A program made the translations under genes and the position numbers. Below are positions 1 through 7,087 of a stretch of 64,000 nucleotides of DNA, in pieces; within the stretch, counting starts at the first letter, position 1, and each line of letters begins with the position of its first letter. The notes below the pieces were generated by a model. That model saw nothing but the letters and a program-made list of their open reading frames with translations, was not told the DNA's origin and made no database searches. The stretch is taken from NCBI RefSeq assembly GCF_000744655.1, contig NZ_JQMJ01000004.1, forward strand, positions 6,687,698-6,751,697. Reading direction: 5' to 3'. Source of the stretch: Streptacidiphilus rugosus AM-16 (GTDB lineage Bacteria; Actinomycetota; Actinomycetes; Streptomycetales; Streptomycetaceae).

Positions 1-1173
1 CTCGACGATGGAGCCGATCACCTCGCCGGCCATCACGTCCGGGTGTCCGGCGCCCGGGGAGACCACCGGCATCTGCGAGACGCCGTACTCGCGCAGGATC
101 TGCACCGCCTCGCCGACCGTCTCGTCCGGGTGCACGTGGACGAACTGCGGGATGCCCTCGTGCTCCAGGGCGTCCTTGCGCTCCAGGACGTCGCCGACGA
201 CCGCCTCGTCGCCGCCCTCCTCCAGGAAGCCGTAGTCGCGCATCCACTCGTCGTTGAAGATCTTGCTCAGGTAGCCGCGGCCGGAGTCGGGCAGCAGCAC
301 CACCACGACGTCGTCGGGGCCGAGACGCTTGGCCACCTCCAGCGCCGCGACGACCGCCATCCCGCAGGAGCCGCCGACCAGCAGGCCCTCCTCCTTCGCG
401 AGGCGGCGGGTCATCTGGAAGGAGTCCTTGTCGGAGACCGGCACGATCTCGTCGGCGACGTCGCGGTCGTAGGCGGTCGGCCAGAAGTCCTCGCCCACAC
501 CCTCGACCAGGTACGGGCGGCCGGTACCGCCGGAGTAGACCGAGCCCTCGGGGTCGGCGCCGACGACCTGGACCCGGCCCTCGGAGACGTCCTTCAGATA
601 GCGGCCGGTGCCGGAGATGGTTCCGCCCGTGCCGACGCCGGCGACGAAGTGGGTGATCTTCCCCTCGGTCTGCTGCCACAGCTCGGGGCCGGTCGACTCG
701 TAGTGCGAGGCCGGGTTGTTCGGGTTCGAGTACTGGTCCGGCTTCCAGGCACCCGGGGTCTCCCTGACCAGGCGGTCGGAGACGTTGTAGTACGAGTCGG
801 GGTGCTCGGGCGCGACCGCGGTCGGGCAGACCACGACCTCGGCGCCGTAGGCGCGCAGCACGTTGATCTTGTCCGTGGAGACCTTGTCCGGGCAGACGAA
901 GATGCAGTGGTAGCCCTTCTGCTGCGCCACGATCGCCAGGCCGACGCCGGTGTTGCCGGAGGTGGGCTCGACGATCGTCCCCCCGGGCTTGAGCGCCCCC
1001 GAGGCCTCGGCGGCCTCGATCATCTTCATGGCGATCCGGTCCTTCACCGAGCCGCCGGGGTTGAAGTACTCCACCTTGGCCAGGACCGTGGCGGCGATGC
1101 CTTCGGTCACCCTGTTGAGCTTGACCAGGGGGGTGTCGCCGACCAGGTCGATGATCGAGTCGTGGTACCGCAC
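1..1173 (-). CDS. cystathionine beta-synthase (3' end outside window)
   Basis: PLP-dependent enzyme of reverse transsulfuration that condenses serine and homocysteine to cystathionine; cytosolic. The protein begins with GTG at 1173 behind GGAGG (RBS about 1178-1184) and 391 codons are visible before the window ends. Fold-type II features are clear: the PLP lysine in GGSVKDR (K44), the substrate loop EPTSGNTG, and the phosphate-binding glycine loop GTGGTISG near residue 190. After about residue 325 a CBS-domain region begins (VHVHPDETVGEAVRILREYG), which separates it from plain cysteine synthase; the last CBS motif is cut. No start codon competes seriously. O-acetylserine sulfhydrylase is the main alternative but would lack the CBS tail. 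Confidence 0.93.
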   Translation of the reverse strand, partial: MRYHDSIIDLVGDTPLVKLNRVTEGIAATVLAKVEYFNPGGSVKDRIAMKMIEAAEASGALKPGGTIVEPTSGNTGVGLAIVAQQKGYHCIFVCPDKVSTDKINVLRAYGAEVVVCPTAVAPEHPDSYYNVSDRLVRETPGAWKPDQYSNPNNPASHYESTGPELWQQTEGKITHFVAGVGTGGTISGTGRYLKDVSEGRVQVVGADPEGSVYSGGTGRPYLVEGVGEDFWPTAYDRDVADEIVPVSDKDSFQMTRRLAKEEGLLVGGSCGMAVVAALEVAKRLGPDDVVVVLLPDSGRGYLSKIFNDEWMRDYGFLEEGGDEAVVGDVLERKDALEHEGIPQFVHVHPDETVGEAVQILREYGVSQMPVVSPGAGHPDVMAGEVIGSIVE

Positions 1174-1474
1174 GGGGTTCCTCCGCGGTTGGACAGAAAT
1201 ATGCGGAGCGCACGGTTTGTCGTCCCCGCGGTGCCAGCGTAGTGCGGGAGACTCGATCACATGGTCCGGTCGGCACGCGCCGGGATGCGACAGTGATCTT
1301 CAACGGCATCCGGAGCGGGTCGCCCGACTGTCCGGAGACATCGCGCGTACGACCGAAACCAAAGCGAGGCGACAGGCGTTACCGGGTATTGACGCAGTGA
1401 TGCAGTTGTTCCGAGTCGCACCGGGACCGCCACAGGGTCCCGGGCGACGGGGCCCTACCCAGTTGGGGGTGGTC

Positions 1475-2560
1475 ATGTCACGAGCACGTGTTGCCCGGCG
1501 CATCGCCGCGGCTGCCGCGTACGGGGGCGGCGGGATCGGCCTGCTCGGAGTGGGGCTGGTCGGCGTCCTGCTGGCCGAGGCGAAGATCGCCGAGCACCAG
1601 CTGGACACCTTGAAGGGCGAGCCGCCCCGCGCCGACGGCCGTTACGGCACGGCCTTCGCCGCCGCGGACGCGGAGCCGTTGCGCTTCGCGATCCTGGGGG
1701 ACTCCACGGCGGCCGGTTTCGGCGTGGACCGGGGCCGGGAGACGCCAGGGGCCCTGCTGGCCGGCGGGATCGCCTCGGTCGCGGAACGGCCGGTGGACCT
1801 GATCTGCGTCGCCGCCAACGGCGCGACCTCGAAGGATCTGCCCCGCCAGGTCGACGGCCTGCTGGCACAGACCGGGTCGCCCGGCCCGGAGCTGGCCCTG
1901 ATCATGATCGGCGCCAACGACGTCACCCAGATGACCAAGCCCGCCGTCTCGGTGCGGCTGCTCGGCGACGCGCTCAAGCGGCTCAGGGCGGCCGGGGTCG
2001 AGGTCGTCGTGGGCACCTGTCCCGACCTCGGCACCATCGAACCGGTCCGCCCGCCGCTGCGCTGGCTGGCCCGGAGGGCGAGCCGCCAGCTGGCGGCCGC
2101 CCAGTCGATCGCCGTGGTGGAGGCCGGCGCCCGGAGCGTCTCCCTGGGAGATCTGCTGGGCCCCGAGTTCCGCGGGCGCCACGAGATGTTCGCCTCCGAC
2201 CGCTACCACCCCTCGGCGCAGGGCTACGCGACGGCGGCGATGGCGATGCTGCCGACGCTCTGCGCGGCGCTCGGGGTGTGGCCGGAGATCCCGGTCGGCC
2301 ACCGCACCGAGGGTCTGCACTCGCTGGCCAAGGCGGCGGCCGTGGCCGCGAGCCACGGCGGCACCGAGGTCGCACCGGCCGGCCACTGGGCACAGCTGCT
2401 GCGCCGGGCGCGACGCCCCCTGAGCTCGGTGGGGGCGCACGCCGCGGCGGCCGCACCGGACTCCGTGGAGGCGTCGATGGAGGCGTCGGTGCAGGCCGCG
2501 GTGTCTACGTCAGACAGCTCACACGGGCGCGGCGCTGACGGCGCCGCTACCTGGGAGTAG
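1475..2560 (+). CDS. membrane-anchored SGNH/GDSL hydrolase
   Basis: Predicted esterase or lipase of the SGNH superfamily, 361 aa, probably held at the outer face of the membrane. A basic N-terminus (RARVARR) is followed by one hydrophobic segment (residues about 10-35). Catalytic blocks are in the usual order: GDST with the nucleophile Ser77, an Asn-containing block IMIGAND, and the C-terminal DRYHPS with Asp242 and His245. The reading frame stays open far upstream, but the hydrophobic start and family length fit ATG 1475; the GGGGGT just upstream is only a weak RBS. It lies 300 bp from the divergent cystathionine beta-synthase and 91 bp before thiolase. The C-terminal 90 residues are Ala/Ser-rich and not recognisable. 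Substrate unknown. Confidence 0.82.
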   Translation: MSRARVARRIAAAAAYGGGGIGLLGVGLVGVLLAEAKIAEHQLDTLKGEPPRADGRYGTAFAAADAEPLRFAILGDSTAAGFGVDRGRETPGALLAGGIASVAERPVDLICVAANGATSKDLPRQVDGLLAQTGSPGPELALIMIGANDVTQMTKPAVSVRLLGDALKRLRAAGVEVVVGTCPDLGTIEPVRPPLRWLARRASRQLAAAQSIAVVEAGARSVSLGDLLGPEFRGRHEMFASDRYHPSAQGYATAAMAMLPTLCAALGVWPEIPVGHRTEGLHSLAKAAAVAASHGGTEVAPAGHWAQLLRRARRPLSSVGAHAAAAAPDSVEASMEASVQAAVSTSDSSHGRGADGAATWE

Positions 2561-2651
2561 CTTTTTGGCAGGCCTGTTCGTGCGTCCGCCCCCGGGCGAC
2601 GCGCGACGGCCTGCCGTGGCCCTCATCCTTCCAGCGCCCCCAGGAGCAACG

Positions 2652-3869
2652 ATGCCCGAAGCCGTAATCGTCAGCGCCGCCCGTTCGCCGATCGGCCGGG
2701 CCGGCAAGGGCTCGCTGAAGGATCTGCGGCCGGACGACCTGACCGCGCAGATCGTGGCCGCCGCCCTGGCCAAGGTGCCGCAGCTGGACCCGCGCGACAT
2801 CGACGACCTGATGCTGGGCTGCGGCCTGCCCGGCGGCGAGGCCGGCTACAACCTGGGCCGCGTGGTGGCCGTCCAGCTCGGCATGGACCACCTCCCCGGC
2901 TGCACCATCACCCGCTACTGCTCCTCCTCGCTGCAGACCACGCGGATGGCGCTGCACGCGATCAAGGCCGGCGAGGGCGACGTCTTCATCTCGGCCGGTG
3001 TCGAGACGGTCTCCCGCTTCGTCAAGGGCAGCTCGGACGGCCTGCCGGACACCAGGAACCCGCTCTTCGCCGACGCCGAGGCGCGCACGGCGGCGCTCGC
3101 GGCGGGCGGCGGCACCTGGCACGACCCCCGCGAGGACGACCTGGTCCCCGACGTCTACATCGCCATGGGCCAGACCGCGGAGAACCTCGCCCAGCTCAAG
3201 GGGATCACCCGCCGTGAGCAGGACGAGTTCGGCGTCCGCAGCCAGAACCTGGCCGAGAAGGCCATCGCGGACGGCTTCTGGGAGCGCGAGATCACCCCGG
3301 TGACGCTGCCGGACGGCACGGTCGTCTCCAAGGACGACGGCCCCCGCGCGGGCGTCACGCTGGACGGCGTCTCCGGCCTGAACCCGGTCTTCCGCCCCGA
3401 CGGCACGGTCACCGCGGGCAACTGCTGCGCGCTGAACGACGGCGCGGCGGCGCTGGTCATCATGTCCGACACCAAGGCCCGCGACCTCGGCCTGACGCCG
3501 CTGGCCCGGATCGTCTCCACCGGCGTCTCCGGCCTCTCCCCCGAGATCATGGGCTACGGCCCGGTCGAGGCGTCGAAGCAGGCCCTCAAGCGGGCCGGCC
3601 TCTCGGTCTCCGACATCGACCTGGTCGAGATCAACGAGGCCTTCGCGGCTCAGGTCATCCCCTCCTACCGGGACCTGGGCATCGACCTCGACCGCCTGAA
3701 CGTCAACGGCGGCGCGATCGCCGTCGGCCACCCCTTCGGCATGACCGGCGCCCGCATCACCACGACGCTGATCAACTCGCTGCAGTGGCACGACAAGCAG
3801 TTCGGCCTGGAGACCATGTGCGTGGGCGGCGGCCAGGGCATGGCGATGGTCATCGAGCGACTGAGCTGA
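2652..3869 (+). CDS. acetyl-CoA C-acetyltransferase (thiolase)
   Basis: Thiolase of 405 aa, the normal length, which interconverts two acyl-CoA units and an elongated 3-ketoacyl-CoA; cytosolic. ATG 2652 is preceded by AGGAGC. All three catalytic signatures are present: the acyl-accepting cysteine in RYCSSS (Cys90), the [11 protein letters not shown] block with His360, and the C-terminal CVGGGQG with Cys390. It ends at a strong terminator (3918-3960), so it may be monocistronic. Biosynthetic (acetoacetyl-CoA) versus beta-oxidation use cannot be settled from sequence; no FadB-like partner lies nearby. Confidence 0.93.
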   Translation: MPEAVIVSAARSPIGRAGKGSLKDLRPDDLTAQIVAAALAKVPQLDPRDIDDLMLGCGLPGGEAGYNLGRVVAVQLGMDHLPGCTITRYCSSSLQTTRMALHAIKAGEGDVFISAGVETVSRFVKGSSDGLPDTRNPLFADAEARTAALAAGGGTWHDPREDDLVPDVYIAMGQTAENLAQLKGITRREQDEFGVRSQNLAEKAIADGFWEREITPVTLPDGTVVSKDDGPRAGVTLDGVSGLNPVFRPDGTVTAGNCCALNDGAAALVIMSDTKARDLGLTPLARIVSTGVSGLSPEIMGYGPVEASKQALKRAGLSVSDIDLVEINEAFAAQVIPSYRDLGIDLDRLNVNGGAIAVGHPFGMTGARITTTLINSLQWHDKQFGLETMCVGGGQGMAMVIERLS

Positions 3870-3917
3870 CTCAGGGATTTCTCATAATGACCCGTTTGGT
3901 CCAATAGCAGGCGGGTA

Positions 3918-3960
3918 AGGGTTGGGTCACGTTCCGACGCGGCCCAACCCTCTTTCTTTA
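3918..3960 (+). terminator. Rho-independent terminator of thiolase
   Basis: Left arm AGGGTTGGGT (3918-3927) pairs with ACCCAACCCT-type right arm at 3942-3951 around a 14-base loop, and is followed by TCTTTCTTTA, an unusually T-rich tail for this genome. It lies 49 bp after the thiolase stop. Confidence 0.8.
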
Positions 3961-4148
3961 TGCCGGGTTCACTTTTCGTCGACGCAGAGCGACCGGGTGA
4001 CTGCATTCCGTAGACATTCGCACCCTCGGACAATTCCCGCAATGTCGGACGTCACAAATGAAAAGGACATTACGCACTGCCGGGATTCGCTTCCTTGCGG
4101 CACTGTTGGGTTGACCGCCTGAACGACTCCTCGCAAGGGGTGCCTCCC

Positions 4149-4844
4149 GTGATCGTCCTCCTTCTCGTCCTGCTCGCGCTGGTCGCCGCTGTCGCGGCCA
4201 CCGCGCTGCTTTCTGTGCGCGCCATGTCGCGCCGCCTGGAGTCGACCGTGCGCCGCGCGGTCGGAATCGCCCTGGCGGAGGACCGCGAGCGCGAAATAGC
4301 CGAGGCCCGGAGCTTCTGGGCAGAGCAGGAGGCCCGCGCCGCGGAGGATTCCGTGGAGGCGCTGGTCGCCGAGAACACCATGTTTCTGCCGGCCCCGCGC
4401 GGATTCGTCGACGAGGCCGGGGAAATGGATCCCGAGTTCGCCGACGCACTGCGCTCCGCGCTCGAGGACATGATCACCGAGGGCGACCGTGCGACCCGCC
4501 CCTCCCACCCCGCCCAGCCGGGCTTCGTCCCGCAGCCGACGCCCACGCCGGAGTGGACGGACCTGCGCCTGCTGGAGCTGGTCGAGGTCGGCACCGCGCT
4601 GAAGGACGTCCGTCCGGGCCCGATGGGGACGCTGGACGTCTACGTCTTCGAGGACGAGACCACCCTCTGCATCGCGCCGGGCGACCAGGAGACCGGCCGC
4701 CGGATCCGCGACGCGGTCGAGAGCGGCCTCGACGTCCGCCTCCTCGGCACCTCGCGTCTCCCCGGCGCCCACGCCCTGACCTTCGCCCTCTCCGACGAGG
4801 AAACCGTCTACGTCCTCGCCGACCGCGTCGTCGCCAGCCTGTAG
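4149..4844 (+). CDS. conserved hypothetical protein with N-terminal membrane anchor
   Basis: Protein of 231 aa that I cannot name. It starts with one strong hydrophobic helix (VIVLLLVLLALVAAVAATALL), then an acidic/basic helix that looks like a coiled coil (residues 25-65, rich in E and R), a Pro linker, and a C-terminal alpha/beta region ending EETVYVLADRVVASL. The topology suggests a short anchor with the bulk in the cytoplasm. GTG 4149 is chosen because AAGGGG sits eight bases upstream (4135-4140); another in-frame GTG at 4140 would lie on top of that RBS. It stands alone, between the thiolase terminator and a repeat region. Confidence 0.7.
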   Translation: MIVLLLVLLALVAAVAATALLSVRAMSRRLESTVRRAVGIALAEDREREIAEARSFWAEQEARAAEDSVEALVAENTMFLPAPRGFVDEAGEMDPEFADALRSALEDMITEGDRATRPSHPAQPGFVPQPTPTPEWTDLRLLELVEVGTALKDVRPGPMGTLDVYVFEDETTLCIAPGDQETGRRIRDAVESGLDVRLLGTSRLPGAHALTFALSDEETVYVLADRVVASL

Positions 4845-4880
4845 CCCCTCCGGATCCCCGCGGCCCTGCCGCGCACGCCC

Positions 4881-5180
4881 GGTACCTCAGATCAGAGGGC
4901 CAGTTGCACCCCCCAGGGGCGCGAGGAACTGCGCGGCTCTTGCCGCGCGGCCCGGCACCTCAGATCAGAGGACCAGTTGCACCCCCCAGGGGCGCGAGGA
5001 ACTGCGCTACAAGCCGCCCGCCTGCGGATGATCCTCAACGCGCAGGGCCGTCCGCACAGGGTGGTTCCTCGCGCAGTTCCCCGCGCCCCTGAGCACTTGC
5101 CTGGCTACTCGCGTGCAGAAGCCCCGCGCCCCTGAGCACTTGCCTGGTTGCTCACGCGCAGAAGCCCCGCGCCCCCTGGG
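4881..5180. repeat. cluster of GC-rich intergenic repeats (GGGGCGCGAGGAACTGCG family)
   Basis: This gene-free 370-bp gap is almost wholly repetitive. A 73-base unit beginning GG(T/C)ACCTCAGATCAGAG occurs twice in tandem (from 4881 and 4954), each copy carrying CCCCAGGGGCGCGAGGAACT. From about 5063 the same core appears inverted (CGCGCAGTTCCCCGCGCCCC), followed by two copies of a 43-base unit CCGCGCCCCTGAGCACTTG (from 5081 and 5124). Direct and inverted copies could fold into one large stem. Related copies are at 13040-13142 and 40201-40314. Confidence 0.8.
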
Positions 5181-5214
5181 TCTTTTGTGGGTCTTGTGGA
5201 ACGGCTCCGTCAGG

Positions 5215-5511
5215 CTAGAGCGCAGCGACCGCCGCTATCGAGGCGAGGGCTTCGGTCAGGGTCCGGTCCGCAGTGGGGTCGTCCGTCGTGGCCAGGGTCA
5301 GGGCGAGGTCGTGGGCCGTGACGGCGATCTGGTCGCCGACCACGAAGCCGCCGACGTCCGGCACCTCGGTCGGCGCGCCCGACGCGCGGGCCAGCTCGCG
5401 CGCCAGCGCGAGGCCGGGTGGGGCCTTGCGCGCCAGCGCACTCTGCGGCATCGCGCGAAAACGGTCCGCCAAACGCTCAGCGGCAGCGACAAGTGGTGTC
5501 GGATCAGGCAT
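5215..5511 (-). CDS. small conserved hypothetical protein (98 aa)
   Basis: I do not recognise a named domain. The protein starts MPDPTPLVAAAERLADRFR and is predicted mostly helical, with Ala/Leu-rich helices, no transmembrane segment and no cysteine. The frame is open upstream to 5835, but ATG 5511 fits the composition change best; a second possible ATG eight codons upstream (MRGYARSM) cannot be excluded, as neither has a strong RBS. It is divergent from the DUF4287 gene at 5644, so the 132 bp between them must carry both promoters. Confidence 0.6.
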   Translation of the reverse strand: MPDPTPLVAAAERLADRFRAMPQSALARKAPPGLALARELARASGAPTEVPDVGGFVVGDQIAVTAHDLALTLATTDDPTADRTLTEALASIAAVAAL

Positions 5512-5643
5512 GGAGCGAGCGTATCCGCGCATCGTGGATGGAGCCACGCTCCTTTGGGTACGGGTGCCCCCGACGCGGACTGTTGCCAAGACCCCCACCC
5601 TGCGGCACAGTCGTGAAACGGACCGCTCTATCGGAGGCGCCCA

Positions 5644-5871
5644 GTGACCCTCATGTACTCCGCAGAGACCCATCAGAACCTGATCTCCCGCATCCCCGGC
5701 GTGACCGGCCGAACCATCGAGGACTGGCTCCACGCGGTCGCCGAGGGCCCCGGCCTCCTCCGCTGCGAAGACAAGATCGACTGGCTTCGGCGTGAGTACG
5801 AGATCTCGTACGGGTACGCCAAGGCGATCGTCCACGAGTACGACCTCCGCCGCGCCGCCGCGCGCATGTAG
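5644..5871 (+). CDS. DUF4287 domain-containing protein
   Basis: Small soluble protein of 75 aa that matches the DUF4287 pattern: TGRTIEDWLHAVAEGP followed by EDKIDWLRREYEISYGYAKAIVHEYDLRR. These small helical proteins often occur alone or fused to a DUF5655-type domain; their biochemical role is not established. GTG 5644 has GGAGG at the right distance (5633-5637); an in-frame ATG three codons later would put the RBS too far away. The gene faces bldA and shares with it a hairpin at 5898-5924. Confidence 0.8.
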   Translation: MTLMYSAETHQNLISRIPGVTGRTIEDWLHAVAEGPGLLRCEDKIDWLRREYEISYGYAKAIVHEYDLRRAAARM

Positions 5872-5897
5872 CCGAGAGTCGACAGGCCACAGCCGGG

Positions 5898-5924
5898 CCC
5901 TGGCCTGCGCATGTCAGGCCAGGG
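5898..5924. terminator. bidirectional hairpin between DUF4287 gene and bldA
   Basis: Perfect 10-bp stem CCCTGGCCTG / CAGGCCAGGG with a 7-base loop, 27 bp after the DUF4287 stop and 11 bp beyond the 3' end of the convergent tRNA gene. There is no T-run on either strand, as is usual in this genome; it could end transcription in both directions. Confidence 0.65.
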
Positions 5925-5934
5925 CGTGGACTCG

Positions 5935-6016
5935 TGCCCGGAGCCGGATTCGAACCGGCACGGCCTCGCGGCCAGCGAGGTTTAAGCTCGCCGTGTCTGC
6001 GTTCCACCATCCGGGC
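5935..6016 (-). tRNA. bldA: tRNA-Leu(UAA), bldA
   Basis: A complete class II tRNA reads on the minus strand from 6016 to 5935. Acceptor arms GCCCGGA and TCCGGGC pair over 7 bp with discriminator A. The D-arm is of the leucine kind, the anticodon stem GCGAG/CTCGC encloses the loop CTTAAAC with anticodon TAA at 5984-5982, a variable arm follows, and the T-arm has GGTTCGAATCC. CCA is not encoded. In Streptomyces the only tRNA that decodes UUA is bldA, whose late accumulation allows translation of TTA-containing developmental and antibiotic genes; sequence and neighbourhood fit bldA as I remember it. Confidence 0.95.
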
Positions 6017-6033
6017 GTAACCCCTGTGGGGAA

Positions 6034-6039
6034 AGCCTA
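6034..6039 (-). promoter_or_regulatory. candidate -10 element of bldA
   Basis: TAGGCT (read on the minus strand) lies 18 bp upstream of the tRNA 5' end, giving a short leader typical of tRNA promoters. The -35 region at 17-18 bp spacing is poor (around GTGCACAA), so the call rests mainly on the -10 and position. Confidence 0.4.
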
Positions 6040-6212
6040 TCCGCAGCCGAGCGCAGGTTGTGCACGGATGGGAGGAAGTTGACCTAATTTACTGGACTCT
6101 GACAATTCGTCAGCCGTGCTCGACCCTGAGACGGACCCCGGGGCGTCCCCGAGGAGTCGGAGGCGGTGTCATACCGCAGGAGGAGCCGGACTCCGTTCCT
6201 CGGAGCGACTTC

Positions 6213-6286
6213 CGGGGGCGAAGGGCCGGAGAAGATGAAGACGCGGTGGGCTTTCCGCCCCGCCGCACGCTTCTTCTTCGCCCCCG
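6213..6286 (+). other. long inverted repeat in leader of ABC exporter operon
   Basis: The arms CGGGGGCGAA (6213-6222) and TTCGCCCCCG (6277-6286) are perfectly complementary, and the enclosed 54 bases pair further (GAAGATGAAG with CTTCTTC). The structure ends 8 bases before the GGAG that serves the ABC ATPase start at 6307. It could shield or expose the ribosome binding site or act as an attenuator. The rest of the 290-bp gap between bldA and 6307 shows no gene. Confidence 0.5.
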
Positions 6287-6306
6287 AGCCCTCCGGAGTA
6301 CCCACC

Positions 6307-7065
6307 GTGACGACCACTGCCCTGCGCACCGCCGCAGCCCGGGCCTCGGACCTGTCCAAGGTCTACGGCTCCGGCGACACCCGCGTCACCGCACTGGACC
6401 ACGTCTCGGTGGACTTCTACCGCGGCGAGTTCACCGCCATCATGGGCCCCTCGGGCTCCGGCAAGTCCACGCTGATGCACTGCATGGCCGGACTCGACTC
6501 GGTCTCCTCCGGCTCCGCCAGGATCGGTGACACGGAGCTCGGCGGGCTGAAGGACAAGCAGCTCACCAAGCTGCGCCGGGACCAGATCGGTTTTGTCTTC
6601 CAGGCGTTCAACCTGCTGCCCACCCTGACGGCGCTCGAGAACATCACGCTGCCCATGGACATCGCCGGGCGCAAGCCCGACAAGGTCTGGCTCGACCAGG
6701 TCATCGCCACGGTCGGCCTGGCCGACCGGCTGGGCCACCGCCCGAGCCAGCTCTCCGGCGGCCAGCAGCAGCGCGTCGCCTGCGCCCGCGCGCTCGCCTC
6801 CCGACCGGAGATCGTCTTCGCCGACGAGCCCACCGGCAACCTCGACTCCCGCTCCGGCGCGGAGATCCTCGGCTTCCTGCGCAACTCCGTTCGCGAGCTC
6901 GGCCAGACGATCGTGATGGTCACTCACGACCCTGTCGCCGCCTCCTACGCGGACCGGGTCGTCTTCCTCGCCGACGGCAGGATCGTCGACGAGCTGCAGG
7001 CCCCCACCGCCGACAGCGTTCTGGACCGCATGCGTCGTTTCGACGCCAAGGGCCGGACCAGCTGA
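6307..7065 (+). CDS. ABC transporter ATP-binding protein (MacB/LolD type)
   Basis: ATPase subunit of 252 aa. Motifs: Walker A GPSGSGKST (47-55), Q-loop Gln99, signature LSGGQ (149-153), Walker B IVFADEP (169-175) followed by TGNLDS, and an H-loop histidine in VTHDP. The TGNLDS and QAFNLLPTLTALEN signatures are those of the MacB/LolD/FtsE group, which energise mechanotransmission or export rather than import. GTG 6307 is preceded by GGAG (6294-6297). It is 22 bp upstream of its FtsX-like permease and surely forms one exporter with it. Substrate unknown. Confidence 0.93.
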   Translation: MTTTALRTAAARASDLSKVYGSGDTRVTALDHVSVDFYRGEFTAIMGPSGSGKSTLMHCMAGLDSVSSGSARIGDTELGGLKDKQLTKLRRDQIGFVFQAFNLLPTLTALENITLPMDIAGRKPDKVWLDQVIATVGLADRLGHRPSQLSGGQQQRVACARALASRPEIVFADEPTGNLDSRSGAEILGFLRNSVRELGQTIVMVTHDPVAASYADRVVFLADGRIVDELQAPTADSVLDRMRRFDAKGRTS

Positions 7066-7087
7066 GCCGGAAGACGGGGACCTTCTG

